A DNA stretch of 64,000 nt, taken from Candidatus Aalborgiella aggregata. Lineage in GTDB: Bacteria > Pseudomonadota > Gammaproteobacteria > Burkholderiales > Burkholderiaceae_C. A model generated the notes under the pieces. It saw only the letters and a list, made by a program, of their open reading frames with translations. It had not been told where the DNA came from and did not search any database. The stretch is taken from positions 248,001 through 312,000 of the forward strand of contig JADIYY010000002.1 in assembly GCA_016705065.1 (NCBI GenBank), in the 5' to 3' direction. The position numbers and the translations under genes are program-made. Of this stretch, positions 1 to 9,396 are shown in pieces; position 1 is the stretch's first letter, and the number at the start of each line of letters is the position of its first letter.

Positions 1-2088
1 ATTTGGAGGTTGCAGCAAATTCAATTCGCGCAACAGTGCTGAGAAACGTTCGCGGTCTTCAGCGGCATCGATCATGTCTGGGCTTGTACCAATAATTGGA
101 ACGCCGTTCTTTTCAAGTGCCAGAGCCAACTTCAAAGGCGTTTGACCGCCGTATTGAACAATCACACCTACCGGTTTTTCAACCGCAACAATTTCCAGTA
201 CATCTTCTAAAGTGACAGGCTCAAAATACAAACGGTCAGAAGTGTCGTAATCAGTTGAAACCGTTTCAGGATTGCAGTTGACCATGATGGTCTCGTAGCC
301 ATCTTCACGCATGGCCATCGCAGCATGTACACAGCAGTAATCAAACTCAATACCTTGACCAATGCGATTAGGACCACCGCCTAAAACGATGATTTTTTTC
401 TTGTCAGACGGCAGTGCCTCACACTCGCTACCTGCTTGCTCATATGTGGAATACAAATAAGCCGTATTGGAAGCAAATTCCGCAGCGCAGGTATCAACAC
501 GTTTATACACAGGGCGCACATTTGCCGCATGACGCGCTTCGCGAATTTGGGTATCTGTCGTGCGCAATTGTTTGGCTAAGCGGCGATCTGAAAAACCTTT
601 TTGTTTCAACAAGCGCAAGGTGTCAGCATCAATTTTGTCTAAGCTGGTTTTTTCAAGTGCCAATTCGATTTTGACAATCTCTTCAATCTGCACCAAAAAC
701 CAAGGGTCAATTTTGGTCAAGGCAAAAACTTCGTCCACGCTCATGCCCAACGCAAATGCATCGCCGACGTACCAAATACGATCTGGACCCGGCTCACCCA
801 ATTCTTTTTCCAACACCTCACGGTCTTGGGTTTTTTCGTTCATGCCGTCCACGCCCACTTCCAAACCGCGCAAGGCTTTTTGGAACGATTCTTGAAATGT
901 GCGGCCAATGGCCATCACTTCACCGACGGATTTCATCTGTGTCGTTAATCGAGAATCCGCGGCAGGGAATTTCTCAAATGCAAAACGCGGTATTTTGGTG
1001 ACCACGTAATCTATGCTCGGCTCAAAACTCGCGGGTGTTGCACCGCCTGTAATTTCATTGCGCAATTCATCGAGCGTGTAGCCGCATGCCAATTTAGCAG
1101 CGACTTTGGCAATTGGGAAACCTGTGGCTTTTGATGCCAAAGCAGATGAACGCGATACACGCGGGTTCATTTCTATCACCACCATGCGACCATCTTTGGG
1201 GTTGATGGAGAATTGCACGTTAGAGCCGCCTGTATCAACACCGATTTCACGCAATACTGCCAATGAAGCATTGCGCAAGATTTGGTATTCTTTGTCGGTC
1301 AAGGTCTGCGCTGGCGCAACCGTAATCGAGTCGCCCGTGTGTACTCCCATGGGGTCCAAGTTTTCAATCGAACAAACGATGATGCAGTTGTCCGCCTTGT
1401 CGCGTACCACTTCCATCTCGTATTCTTTCCAACCCAGCAAGGATTCTTCAATTAAGAGCTCGTTGGTTGGGGAAGCTTCTAAACCACGTTTGCAAATCGT
1501 CTCGAATTCTTCTGAGTTGTACGCAATACCGCCACCTGTACCACCTAAGGTGAAACTGGGTCGAATGACGGTAGGAAAGCCCACAGTGCGTTGTACAGCC
1601 CAGGCTTCATCCATGCTGTGTGCGATGCCTGAGCGGGCAGAACCGAGACCGATTTTGGTCATCGCGTCTTTGAACTTCAAGCGATCTTCGGCTTTGTCAA
1701 TGGCTTCAGGTGTTGCGCCGATCAGTTCGACAGGTTTGCCGGTGGCTGCACCCGTGTATTTTTGCAAAACGCCGTTGTGCCATAAATCCAAAGCGCAGTT
1801 CAAAGCTGTTTGGCCGCCCATGGTCGGCAAAATTGCATCAGGCCGCTCTTTGGCGATGATTTTTTCAACCGTTTGCCATGTGATGGGTTCGATGTAAGTG
1901 ACATCCGCCGTGGCGGGGTCGGTCATGATGGTCGCAGGGTTACTGTTGATCAGGATGACTTTGTAGCCCTCTTCGCGCAAGGCTTTGCAGGCTTGCACAC
2001 CAGAATAATCAAACTCGCAAGCTTGACCAATGATGATGGGGCCGGCGCCGATGATGAGGATACTTTTTAGGTCGGTACGTTTTGGCAT
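1..2088 (-). CDS. carB: Carbamoyl-phosphate synthase large subunit, 3' end outside the window
   Basis: Ammonia-dependent catalytic subunit of carbamoyl-phosphate synthase, which uses bicarbonate, 2 ATP and glutamine-derived ammonia to feed arginine and pyrimidine synthesis. About 696 codons of an expected ~1080 are present; the C-terminal part lies beyond position 1. The start is ATG at 2086-2088, giving the family N-terminus MPKRTDLKSILIIGAGPI, with the ATP-grasp/pre-ATP region following (FDYSGVQACKALREEG, NSNPATIMTDP). It sits one base downstream of the carA stop, so the two are co-transcribed and probably translationally coupled. No disruption is seen in the visible part. Confidence 0.96.
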   Translation of the reverse strand, partial: MPKRTDLKSILIIGAGPIIIGQACEFDYSGVQACKALREEGYKVILINSNPATIMTDPATADVTYIEPITWQTVEKIIAKERPDAILPTMGGQTALNCALDLWHNGVLQKYTGAATGKPVELIGATPEAIDKAEDRLKFKDAMTKIGLGSARSGIAHSMDEAWAVQRTVGFPTVIRPSFTLGGTGGGIAYNSEEFETICKRGLEASPTNELLIEESLLGWKEYEMEVVRDKADNCIIVCSIENLDPMGVHTGDSITVAPAQTLTDKEYQILRNASLAVLREIGVDTGGSNVQFSINPKDGRMVVIEMNPRVSRSSALASKATGFPIAKVAAKLACGYTLDELRNEITGGATPASFEPSIDYVVTKIPRFAFEKFPAADSRLTTQMKSVGEVMAIGRTFQESFQKALRGLEVGVDGMNEKTQDREVLEKELGEPGPDRIWYVGDAFALGMSVDEVFALTKIDPWFLVQIEEIVKIELALEKTSLDKIDADTLRLLKQKGFSDRRLAKQLRTTDTQIREARHAANVRPVYKRVDTCAAEFASNTAYLYSTYEQAGSECEALPSDKKKIIVLGGGPNRIGQGIEFDYCCVHAAMAMREDGYETIMVNCNPETVSTDYDTSDRLYFEPVTLEDVLEIVAVEKPVGVIVQYGGQTPLKLALALEKNGVPIIGTSPDMIDAAEDRERFSALLRELNLLQPPN

Positions 2089-2089
2089 T

Positions 2090-3292
2090 TTATTTCGCCT
2101 CCATCAAAGTGACGAAGCGGTCGAAGAGGTAACTGATGTCTTGCGGACCCGGAGATGCTTCTGGATGGCCTTGGAAGCAAAATGCGGGTTTGTCGGTGCG
2201 GGTTAAGCCTTGCAGCGTGCCGTCAAACAAGCTGACGTGGGTGGCGCGCAGGTTGGCAGGCAGTGTTTTTTCGTCCACCGCAAAACCGTGGTTTTGGCTG
2301 GTGATACTGACTTTGCCCGTGTCCAAATCTTTCACTGGATGGTTCGCACCGTGATGGCCGAACTTCATCTTGAAAGTTTTGGCACCACTGGCCAAAGCCA
2401 TGATTTGGTGACCAAGGCAAATACCAAATGTCGGTATACCCGTTTCAATCAATTCTTTGGCGGCCGTAATGGCGTAGTCGCAGGGCTCTGGATCACCTGG
2501 ACCATTGGATAAGAAAATGCCATTCGGATTCAGATTGAGCACATCAGCCGCGCTGGTTTGCGCTGGTACGACGGTGACGCGACAGCCGCGTTCTGCCAGC
2601 ATGCGCAAGATGTTGAATTTGACACCGAAGTCGTACGCCACCACATGAAATTTGGCATCGGCAGCGGTTTGTTCTGAATAACCCGCTTTGCCTTGCAAGG
2701 TCGGGTTGTGCAATTGCCATTCGGTTTGTGTCCAGTTGTATGGCTTGCTGGTCGTCACAACTTTGGCCAAATCGAGGCCAGCCATATTCGGTGCTGATTT
2801 AGCCAACGCGATGGCCTTGTCTTTTATCGCTTGCGTCACCGATTCGCCATCGGCCAAAGCAAAAATACATCCGTTTTGCGCGCCGTGGGTGCGCAAATGT
2901 CGAGTTAATTGTCGTGTGTCGATATTGGCAATCGCAATGGTTTTTTCTTTGACCAAATATTCGGTCAGGCTCATGCTGGAGCGGAAATTGGATGCTATTA
3001 AGGGCAAGTCTCTGATAATCAAACCAGCCGCATTGACTTTGGCAGATTCGACATCTTGTTCGCTGATGCCATAGTTGCCAATATGTGGATAAGTCAGGGT
3101 AACAATTTGCTGGCAGTAGCTGGGGTCTGTCAGAATTTCTTGGTATCCCGTCATGGATGTGTTGAAAACAACTTCACCGACGGTATAGGGTACATCTTTT
3201 GATGCTGCCCCGATGGAGTTTCCAATAAAGACGGTGCCGTCTGCGAGTGCCAATATGGCGGGTGGGTGGCGCTGCTTAATGGACAAAAGCAC
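2090..3292 (-). CDS. carA: Carbamoyl-phosphate synthase small (glutaminase) subunit
   Basis: Class I glutamine amidotransferase subunit that hydrolyses glutamine and channels ammonia to CarB. The N-terminal CPSase_sm domain begins PPAILALADGTVFIG. The C-terminal GATase has the nucleophile elbow FGICLGHQ and the catalytic His/Glu region GHPEASPGP. I place the start at GTG 3290-3292 (VLLSIKQ...) because GGAG stands six bases upstream; the open frame runs 11 codons further to 3325, but those residues are not typical of the family. That gives 400 aa, the usual length. It is the first gene of carAB, with one base before carB. Confidence 0.95.
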   Translation of the reverse strand: MLLSIKQRHPPAILALADGTVFIGNSIGAASKDVPYTVGEVVFNTSMTGYQEILTDPSYCQQIVTLTYPHIGNYGISEQDVESAKVNAAGLIIRDLPLIASNFRSSMSLTEYLVKEKTIAIANIDTRQLTRHLRTHGAQNGCIFALADGESVTQAIKDKAIALAKSAPNMAGLDLAKVVTTSKPYNWTQTEWQLHNPTLQGKAGYSEQTAADAKFHVVAYDFGVKFNILRMLAERGCRVTVVPAQTSAADVLNLNPNGIFLSNGPGDPEPCDYAITAAKELIETGIPTFGICLGHQIMALASGAKTFKMKFGHHGANHPVKDLDTGKVSITSQNHGFAVDEKTLPANLRATHVSLFDGTLQGLTRTDKPAFCFQGHPEASPGPQDISYLFDRFVTLMEAK

Positions 3293-3429
3293 AGGGTTCT
3301 CCGAATAGTTAACGGGTACGCCCAAGCTGGCTCTGCGATAACACTTTTGGTGTCATTTTCAAGCTGCTTTGTCAGGGATGAGGCTTTTTAATGCGCTAGG
3401 CGTACTTTGAGTGATAGGACAAGCGCCCT

Positions 3430-3457
3430 ATTATAACGGAGCTTCTTTACCTCTTAA
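3430..3457 (-). promoter_or_regulatory. Putative sigma-70 promoter for carAB
   Basis: On the minus strand a perfect TATAAT (plus-strand 3430-3435) is preceded by TTAAGA (3452-3457) with a 16-base spacer. It lies about 140 bases upstream of the carA GTG, leaving a leader of unknown function. The -35 matches consensus at only four of six positions. No ArgR box was recognised by eye. Confidence 0.4.
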
Positions 3458-3488
3458 GGTTTCCAACTTAGAATCCCTTGATATGCAT

Positions 3489-4379
3489 ATGTCTACACAA
3501 TCATTGACGTTGTTTCAGCAATTTTTGGTATTGAAAAAACTATTCTGTGGTAGTTTGTTGCTAGCTGGCCTGTTAACAATTGTCGGTTGTTCAACGACCC
3601 GTCCAATTGATTCTGGCGCTAGCACAGCTTTACAAACAGTCAACAAGCCACAAATATCGCAAAACCCAGTTGCCACACCTCCTGTCACAACCCAAACTCC
3701 AATAGCCAATAACACAATTCAAATTCGCCGCGCCAATTTCTTACAAGCCAGCGCTTCAGTTGAGACCAAACTTATGGCTGATTGGGTGGTGGATTCTGGC
3801 GACAACGAAAACCGCAACTTTGTGATCGTTGACAAAAAGAGTGCCAGGGTCTACGTGTTTCATGCCAATGGTGTGTTGCGCGGTGAAGCGCCAGTGCTTT
3901 TGGGATTTACGGTAGGCGATACCAGTTTTCCAGGCATTGGTGACCGACCACTGTCTTCCATCAACCCGCACGAAAAAACCACACCACCAGGACGTTTTTT
4001 ATCCTCTTTGGACAAGAACATCAAAGGCAAAGAAATTGTCTGGATTGATTACGATGGTGCTGTTTCGCTTCACGCCATCGTCAAAGGAACAAAAGCAGAA
4101 AAGCGTGCGGAGCGTTTGGCATCACTAACTATTGCCGATAACCGGATTTCATTCGGATGTATCAACGCCCCAGTTGATTTTTTCCATACGATCATCACCC
4201 CTTCCTTCAAAGAATCAGACGGCATCGTTTACATACTGCCCGATATACGCCCTCTCAATCAAGTGTTTAGCTCATGGTACAACGTGGATACGAAGGTCAA
4301 ACTTGCCAACGCATCCCCTGCACTCAATGCTGTCGGAAGCTTAAACACATCTGCATATACGGCATCTTTGTCCCGTTAG
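3489..4379 (+). CDS. L,D-transpeptidase family (YkuD-like) lipoprotein
   Basis: Probable cell-wall enzyme that forms or trims 3-3 peptidoglycan cross-links or attaches proteins to peptidoglycan. The N-terminus has a hydrophobic stretch ending in the lipobox-like LLTIVGC, so a lipoprotein is likely. A Thr/Pro-rich linker precedes the catalytic domain (from about residue 90: NFVIVDKKSARVYVFHANG). The active-site signature is present: SLHAIV supplies the histidine and ISFGCINAP the nucleophilic cysteine. The start is uncertain between ATG 3483 and 3489; the upstream extension to 3411 is unlikely. The next gene starts four bases later, suggesting an operon. The exact substrate cannot be read from the sequence. 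Confidence 0.75.
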   Translation: MSTQSLTLFQQFLVLKKLFCGSLLLAGLLTIVGCSTTRPIDSGASTALQTVNKPQISQNPVATPPVTTQTPIANNTIQIRRANFLQASASVETKLMADWVVDSGDNENRNFVIVDKKSARVYVFHANGVLRGEAPVLLGFTVGDTSFPGIGDRPLSSINPHEKTTPPGRFLSSLDKNIKGKEIVWIDYDGAVSLHAIVKGTKAEKRAERLASLTIADNRISFGCINAPVDFFHTIITPSFKESDGIVYILPDIRPLNQVFSSWYNVDTKVKLANASPALNAVGSLNTSAYTASLSR

Positions 4380-4382
4380 AAC

Positions 4383-5828
4383 TTGCTTACAAAACCCGTA
4401 ACGTTGTTGAATTCAAACATTCAAATGCAACGAATATTTGTTGCATTACCTTGGCTTTCGCTGATTATTTGTGGCTTATCTTGGTTGAGATTTGGTATCG
4501 ATCTACCGCTTGGGGATGATTGGGGTACTTATATTGACGGAACGATGCGGTCTTTCAAGCTCAGCTATTTATTCGCACACGGTAACGACACGCTTTATCC
4601 TGTTGGCAAAATACTAGACACATTGGCATATCGCCTAATTGATGGCAATACCATTGCATACCAATTCATTTCCATGATCGGGGTACTGGGTTTGTTACTG
4701 CTGCTTCAATGGAAGTTATTAAGCTTTACATTGAAAGACAAAACGCTGGCCGCCAGTGCATTTAGCTTAACCATACTCATGCTGCAACCCGATACATATT
4801 GGGGCTGGCAAAACTTAGCCTATCACCAGGCGCTCCCATTACTTGCTTGTTTAACAAGTTTGTATATTGTGTTGGCATTGCAATGGAAAGCAACCAAGGT
4901 TTTTTTGAGTTGTTTTGTTTTGGGCTTATTGGGTGGGTTTAGTTACATCAGTGGCGCATTTTCATCGTTGACTTTGGGCATTGTGTTATTAATTGCTCAT
5001 CATTTTTGGCGTGGATCAGATTTCGAAAAAAGCCGAATGCGATTCGGAGGTTTGGGACTTTTAATTTCAGGATTAATCAGTACCACAGCGCAAGTGTGGG
5101 TCATTACTGGCATTCAGAAAGGCACTCACATTCCTGGGCTGCGAATGGCGCTGCCAACAGAAATTGACTTCTGGTTATTTATGATGGGAAAAATTGCACG
5201 GTCCATGATGCTGCCAATCAATCAACCGGCAGTTTCACTGGTTTTGACACTCACTGTGGTCGCAGTTCTATGCTTTTTCGTTTTCTTCATATTTCGAATG
5301 TTTAATGCAAACCGATTCGAAAAATACGCAATTGAACTTCGCCAAACCAGTTTAGTCTTTTTGGCACTCACCAGTGTGGTTTTCGTGTACCTTGTATTAA
5401 TCAGCGCTGGTAGAGCCCATATGCGACCTGCAGAAGACACTGAACTACTGAAAGTATTTGGCTGGGGATTTCACCGGTTTCATTTTTTTTGGGTAACCTT
5501 ACTTTGGCCTTGGTTGCTTGCGATGGTTTTTGTTTATACAAAATCTAAAAATCGCGACATATTGCTTACTCGTTTAACTTGGGTCATACCTTTCATTGCA
5601 TTACTTTGGTCCATTTACGCGGGCGCATTGAATCATGGTGCTTTCTTTAAAACAACTCAAAACCAACGCGCAGATGGCTTGCAATGTTTGCAATTGGCAA
5701 TGCAATCCGGCAATGACGTCAAATGTTGGCAATTGTTACCCATTCAGCATCCTCTCAAACAAGGTATTTTGAACGGCCAAAGAACTGGCGCATCGTTTGC
5801 AAGATTACTGCCTGTAGAACAAAAATAA
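4383..5828 (+). CDS. Multi-pass membrane protein, possibly GT-C-like
   Basis: I do not recognise a specific family. The 481-residue product has about ten to twelve hydrophobic segments. A first membrane span (LPWLSLIICGLSWL) is followed by an acidic extracytoplasmic loop, LPLGDDWGTYIDG. The early acidic pair after TM1 recalls GT-C polyprenyl-phosphate-sugar transferases, but this is only a structural resemblance. The TTG start at 4383 couples it to the gene before; an ATG at 4425 (MQRIFVAL) is an equally plausible start, and neither has a clear ribosome-binding site. A C-terminal soluble tail contains two cysteines (LQCLQLAMQ, KCWQLLP). Confidence 0.6.
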   Translation: MLTKPVTLLNSNIQMQRIFVALPWLSLIICGLSWLRFGIDLPLGDDWGTYIDGTMRSFKLSYLFAHGNDTLYPVGKILDTLAYRLIDGNTIAYQFISMIGVLGLLLLLQWKLLSFTLKDKTLAASAFSLTILMLQPDTYWGWQNLAYHQALPLLACLTSLYIVLALQWKATKVFLSCFVLGLLGGFSYISGAFSSLTLGIVLLIAHHFWRGSDFEKSRMRFGGLGLLISGLISTTAQVWVITGIQKGTHIPGLRMALPTEIDFWLFMMGKIARSMMLPINQPAVSLVLTLTVVAVLCFFVFFIFRMFNANRFEKYAIELRQTSLVFLALTSVVFVYLVLISAGRAHMRPAEDTELLKVFGWGFHRFHFFWVTLLWPWLLAMVFVYTKSKNRDILLTRLTWVIPFIALLWSIYAGALNHGAFFKTTQNQRADGLQCLQLAMQSGNDVKCWQLLPIQHPLKQGILNGQRTGASFARLLPVEQK

Positions 5829-5971
5829 TCAATTTCGTGGAACTCCTAGCTCTCAGAGAATTGCTTCTATACCTTTTGGTCTATACCTAAATGCACTAGA
5901 AAAAATTTGAACTGTTTCTTATTATTTCAGTACTTGAATGTAAAAGTTCTGATTTTTTAAGGAGTATTCAA

Positions 5972-6682
5972 ATGAACTTATACCAACAACACTTAATCGC
6001 TCTGGCTGCGTGCTCAATGCTATTGGCATGCAGTGGTGGTGATTCAGAATCCACAGCCGATGCGACATCTGGCACCGCGTCAGCACCCAGCGCCACTGAT
6101 CCCGCCGCACCAGCACCTGCTGCGTGTACGGCAGCACCCATTGGCGCCACTGGCTACAGCTTGGTGTTCAAAGGTTGCGATGCCGCCAATGTGGCCACGT
6201 ATTACGACAAATCTGAGTGCGTTCGGGACAATGCCACAGGTTTGATTTGGCAAGGCCAAACGCCTGCTGGCACTGGATTGCGTGCCAATGACGAAATGGG
6301 TCGAACAAACTACAACGACACTTCCGTGGCACAGAAATGGAATGGCATTACTCTCGTCAACCCAACTCAAGCCGATATAGATAATGCCACTAACGCCACA
6401 GGTTTTAAAAATGCAATCAATGCCACTAATTTGTGTGGGTTCAACGATTGGCGCTTACCTAGCAAAGATGAATTATTTGGTTTAGTCAAGCCAGCGCTGT
6501 CACCCAAAATCGATACCACTTGGTTCGTCAATTTCAGCACAACGACTGCATTCCAAAGATTTTGGACAGCCACTCAAGCAGGTACGCCTAACCGATGGGC
6601 TTGGTCAATTTATTTCGATTCTGGTACAGCTGAAGCTGGCAATACCAGGTATGCAACTACCTCAGTACGGGTTGTAAGGTAA
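5972..6682 (+). CDS. DUF1566-domain lipoprotein
   Basis: The 236-residue product begins with a signal peptide and lipobox (SMLLACSGG), so it should be lipid-anchored at residue ~20. A low-complexity Ala/Ser/Thr/Pro linker follows, containing a repeated PAAPAPAAC-like segment. The C-terminal ~170 residues match the DUF1566 (Lcl-type) layout: VRDNATGLIWQ near its start, the core NDWRLPSKDELFGLV, and FWTAT...AWSIYFDSG near the end. Function is unknown; such domains are often surface-exposed. AAGGAG eight bases before ATG 5972 supports the start. It appears to be a single-gene unit. Confidence 0.78.
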   Translation: MNLYQQHLIALAACSMLLACSGGDSESTADATSGTASAPSATDPAAPAPAACTAAPIGATGYSLVFKGCDAANVATYYDKSECVRDNATGLIWQGQTPAGTGLRANDEMGRTNYNDTSVAQKWNGITLVNPTQADIDNATNATGFKNAINATNLCGFNDWRLPSKDELFGLVKPALSPKIDTTWFVNFSTTTAFQRFWTATQAGTPNRWAWSIYFDSGTAEAGNTRYATTSVRVVR

Positions 6683-6754
6683 TATTGTTCATGGACACTC
6701 TACATCTTTCCGTCTATTGTTCACCACAATTTTAAGACGGTTGTAGAATACTAC

Positions 6755-6801
6755 TATGAAAAAGCTATCATTAATATAGCACTATAGGCAATATATTTGC
6801 C
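6755..6801. repeat. Two small palindromes upstream of the two-component genes
   Basis: GCTATCATTAATATAGC (6764-6780) is an inverted repeat preceded by TATGAAAAA. It looks like the two ends of the ~60-bp dispersed element (see 27597 and 63870) joined together. Seven bases later GGCAA-TATAT-TTGCC (6787-6801) forms a perfect 5-5-5 dyad. The second dyad lies about 50 bases upstream of the regulator start, where an operator could sit. Both assignments are by eye. Confidence 0.4.
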
Positions 6802-6851
6802 GACTATAGCCATATTTGTCATATATTTTGGAGTATAGAATTGGACCAATC

Positions 6852-7517
6852 ATGCAGAATCCAAAGCCACCAAATATATTAGTCGCTGACGACCATGCCA
6901 TGATGCGTGATGGCATCGTGTTGATGATTCAAGCCGCATGGCCTGATAGTCGGTGTGAGATTGCAGACGATTTTCAAAGTGTCATGGCAAAAATTGACGC
7001 TAGCAATGATGCCGAACGATTTAATGCCATTGTGCTTGATTTGCGTATGCCTGGTATGCGTGGGGCCGACAGTGTGTCGCAAATCACTCAACGTGCTGCT
7101 GGTGTGCCCGTGATAGTTTGCACAGCGTTGGAGGACCCTAGTTTGGTAGAGCGCTTAACATCCAGTGGCATATATTGCGCAGTCAATAAAACCACTGGTT
7201 CAGCAGAGTTGTTAAAACATTTGCGCTCTGCACTTGAAACGTTTGCACAAGAACAACAAGCGCATGATTCAGACGGCTCAACAGAATCTGGTGTTAAACC
7301 GCAAAAAGCACACCAAGCATCTGGCAGCGCAAAATTAACTGCACGACAGCGCGAAATTTTAAAGATGCTGCACACAGGTAAACCCAGCAAAGTCATTGCT
7401 TCGCAACTGGGCATTGGTTTAGGCACCATCAAAAGTCATCTGCACACTTTGTATTCGGTGATGGAAGTCAATAACCGATCTGAAGCCATTGTGAAATCTC
7501 AAAACTGGCTGTTATGA
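6852..7517 (+). CDS. LuxR/NarL-type response regulator
   Basis: Receiver plus helix-turn-helix transcription factor. The receiver starts NILVADDHAMMRDG; the phospho-acceptor is Asp63 in VLDLRMPGM, with the conserved Thr in VCTALED and the Lys in NKTTGS. After an acidic linker the GerE/LuxR domain runs from LTARQREILKMLHTGK to the recognition helix GTIKSHLHTLYSVM. I take ATG 6852 as start; the frame is open back to a TTG at 6816. Its stop overlaps the kinase start by four bases (ATGA), so the pair is co-translated and almost certainly cognate. The input signal is unknown. Confidence 0.88.
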   Translation: MQNPKPPNILVADDHAMMRDGIVLMIQAAWPDSRCEIADDFQSVMAKIDASNDAERFNAIVLDLRMPGMRGADSVSQITQRAAGVPVIVCTALEDPSLVERLTSSGIYCAVNKTTGSAELLKHLRSALETFAQEQQAHDSDGSTESGVKPQKAHQASGSAKLTARQREILKMLHTGKPSKVIASQLGIGLGTIKSHLHTLYSVMEVNNRSEAIVKSQNWLL

Positions 7518-9358
7518 GCCTGCCATTAAGTTCAGCATCAAAGTCATCACCCATCAAATCTGATTTGATGCAGGATGCCAGAGTGCGCGCTGTCATCAAA
7601 GAAAATTTATACCGCGGCATGCTGGTTCGGCCCATCATTGTGACCGCCACTGTGATAATGTTTTGGTACTTGCTAGAGGTTTGGCCCAACAATCTGCGTT
7701 TGATGCTAGCTCTGGGAATATGGGGTACGAACTCAATCCTATACTTGGCATTGCATTTTTACCATCGCTTCCAGGACATGGATAAGCGTCAATTGCCCGA
7801 GGCTTCCAGTATGTACCTCAAACTTTTGGTACTGAATTGTTGGATAGATTGTGCAGCTTTGGGATTTGTGGGCTTGCTCATCACCATCGAAAGACCCGAC
7901 TTTGAATCCATGGTCGTCATAGGCTTGATCATGTACATGTTCAGTGCATTCATCAAAAATATTTCCTATGCGACAGCTTCACGCTTTTTACCCGCCTTGG
8001 TATTTATGCCTGTAACAATTGCATTTCTAATGCGTGGTGATGTTGCCCACATCATCATTGCTGTGTACTTCATCATTTCCACGTTTAGCCTATCTGTCTA
8101 TGGCGCATCAGCGGCTGCAGCCATTCAATTGCCCATCAAACAACAATACGAAATTGCTAAGCAAAACGAAGCTTTGTCACAGCTGACCAAGCAACTTAGC
8201 ATTGAACGCGATCGCGCAGACGCTGCCAATGCCGCCAAATCACATTTTTTTACAGCTGCAAGTCATGATGCAAGACAACCCTTGCAAGCGATCAGCTTGT
8301 TGTTTGATGGCTTCAAAATGTCATCCCAAACCAATTTGCAGGATAAAAAAATCATAGAAAAAATTGAAGTTAATCTCAATGCAATACGCCATCTTTTTGA
8401 CAGAGTATTGGACATATCCAGAATCGACTCAGGCCATGTCACACCTGAAATTAAAAATTTCAGTCTGCAAAAGTTATTCAATAAATTAGACGCGCAATTC
8501 GGTGAGTTGGCTGCTTCCAAGGGTCTTTGGTTGCATTTTGTTCCAACAGCAGCATGGGTAGAGCACGACTCAGAATTGCTTGATCGCATCGTATCCAATT
8601 TGGTTCACAACGCAATCAAATACACACAAACTGGCGGCGTATGGGTAGCTTGGCGGCAAGCACGTGGCCGACTGGAAATTCGTGACAGTGGAATAGGTAT
8701 CAGTTCAGGAGAACAGGCTACCATCTTCAACGAATTCGCACAGGTAAACAACCCAGCGCGCAACAATGATGCCGGTCTCGGTCTTGGCTTATCCATTGTT
8801 AAACGCTTGGCCGAACTGACGCAAACCCCTTTTGGTTTGCGATCTCAAAAGAACATGGGCAGCACGTTTTGGTTGGAATTGAATGCGAAGCCATTGCAAA
8901 ACAATCTGTTGAATGCGCAACAAACCGCACTCAATAACTTCACCAAAGTTCCAGCGGCCAAAATGGAAAAACCGCTTGCCGGTTTGACTATTTTTTATGT
9001 GGAAGATAACTCTCAATTACGCAACCTATTTGAACAATCGCTGCTCCACGCAGGTGCTACTGTTACGGCGTGCGCTAATTTAGACGAAGTCAACACACTT
9101 GTCGCACAGGATGTGCATTCAAAATTGCAAGCAATCAACGTTATTCTGGCTGACTACAGACTAGGTGCAAGTGGTACAGGTTTGGATGCTGTTCAAGCAG
9201 TGCGGGACCACACCCACAAAAACATTCCTGCTGTGCTCATCACAGGCGACAGCGCAGTCAGAGATCTGCAAACCATCCAGCAGTTACCCAATTCAACCTT
9301 GCTGCATAAGCCGGTTGAATTTCATCAACTCAAGCAAGTATTACTCAGGGTTACTTAG
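7514..9358 (+). CDS. Hybrid sensor histidine kinase with C-terminal receiver
   Basis: Membrane kinase of 614 residues. Residues ~30-210 carry about six hydrophobic spans with no large periplasmic domain, so it probably senses within the membrane. A short coiled segment leads to the dimerisation domain with phospho-acceptor His251 in AASHDARQP, the variant motif common in betaproteobacterial hybrid kinases. The ATPase domain shows NLVHNAIKYT (N box), RDSGIGIS (G1) and GLGLGLSIVKRL (G2). A receiver occupies ~residue 490 to the end (FYVEDNSQL, acceptor Asp in ILADYRLG, Lys in LHKPVE). It overlaps the upstream regulator by ATGA. The domain order suggests an internal phosphorelay or a phosphate sink. 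Confidence 0.88.
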   Translation: MSLPLSSASKSSPIKSDLMQDARVRAVIKENLYRGMLVRPIIVTATVIMFWYLLEVWPNNLRLMLALGIWGTNSILYLALHFYHRFQDMDKRQLPEASSMYLKLLVLNCWIDCAALGFVGLLITIERPDFESMVVIGLIMYMFSAFIKNISYATASRFLPALVFMPVTIAFLMRGDVAHIIIAVYFIISTFSLSVYGASAAAAIQLPIKQQYEIAKQNEALSQLTKQLSIERDRADAANAAKSHFFTAASHDARQPLQAISLLFDGFKMSSQTNLQDKKIIEKIEVNLNAIRHLFDRVLDISRIDSGHVTPEIKNFSLQKLFNKLDAQFGELAASKGLWLHFVPTAAWVEHDSELLDRIVSNLVHNAIKYTQTGGVWVAWRQARGRLEIRDSGIGISSGEQATIFNEFAQVNNPARNNDAGLGLGLSIVKRLAELTQTPFGLRSQKNMGSTFWLELNAKPLQNNLLNAQQTALNNFTKVPAAKMEKPLAGLTIFYVEDNSQLRNLFEQSLLHAGATVTACANLDEVNTLVAQDVHSKLQAINVILADYRLGASGTGLDAVQAVRDHTHKNIPAVLITGDSAVRDLQTIQQLPNSTLLHKPVEFHQLKQVLLRVT

Positions 9359-9396
9359 TCTTAAAGACATTAAAAAATGTCAAATTTTTGTTTCTT

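Noticed and set aside
1106..1897. 263-codon plus-strand open frame
   Set aside because: It is antisense to carB, whose reading frame is clear through the whole stretch; no ribosome-binding site or domain pattern.
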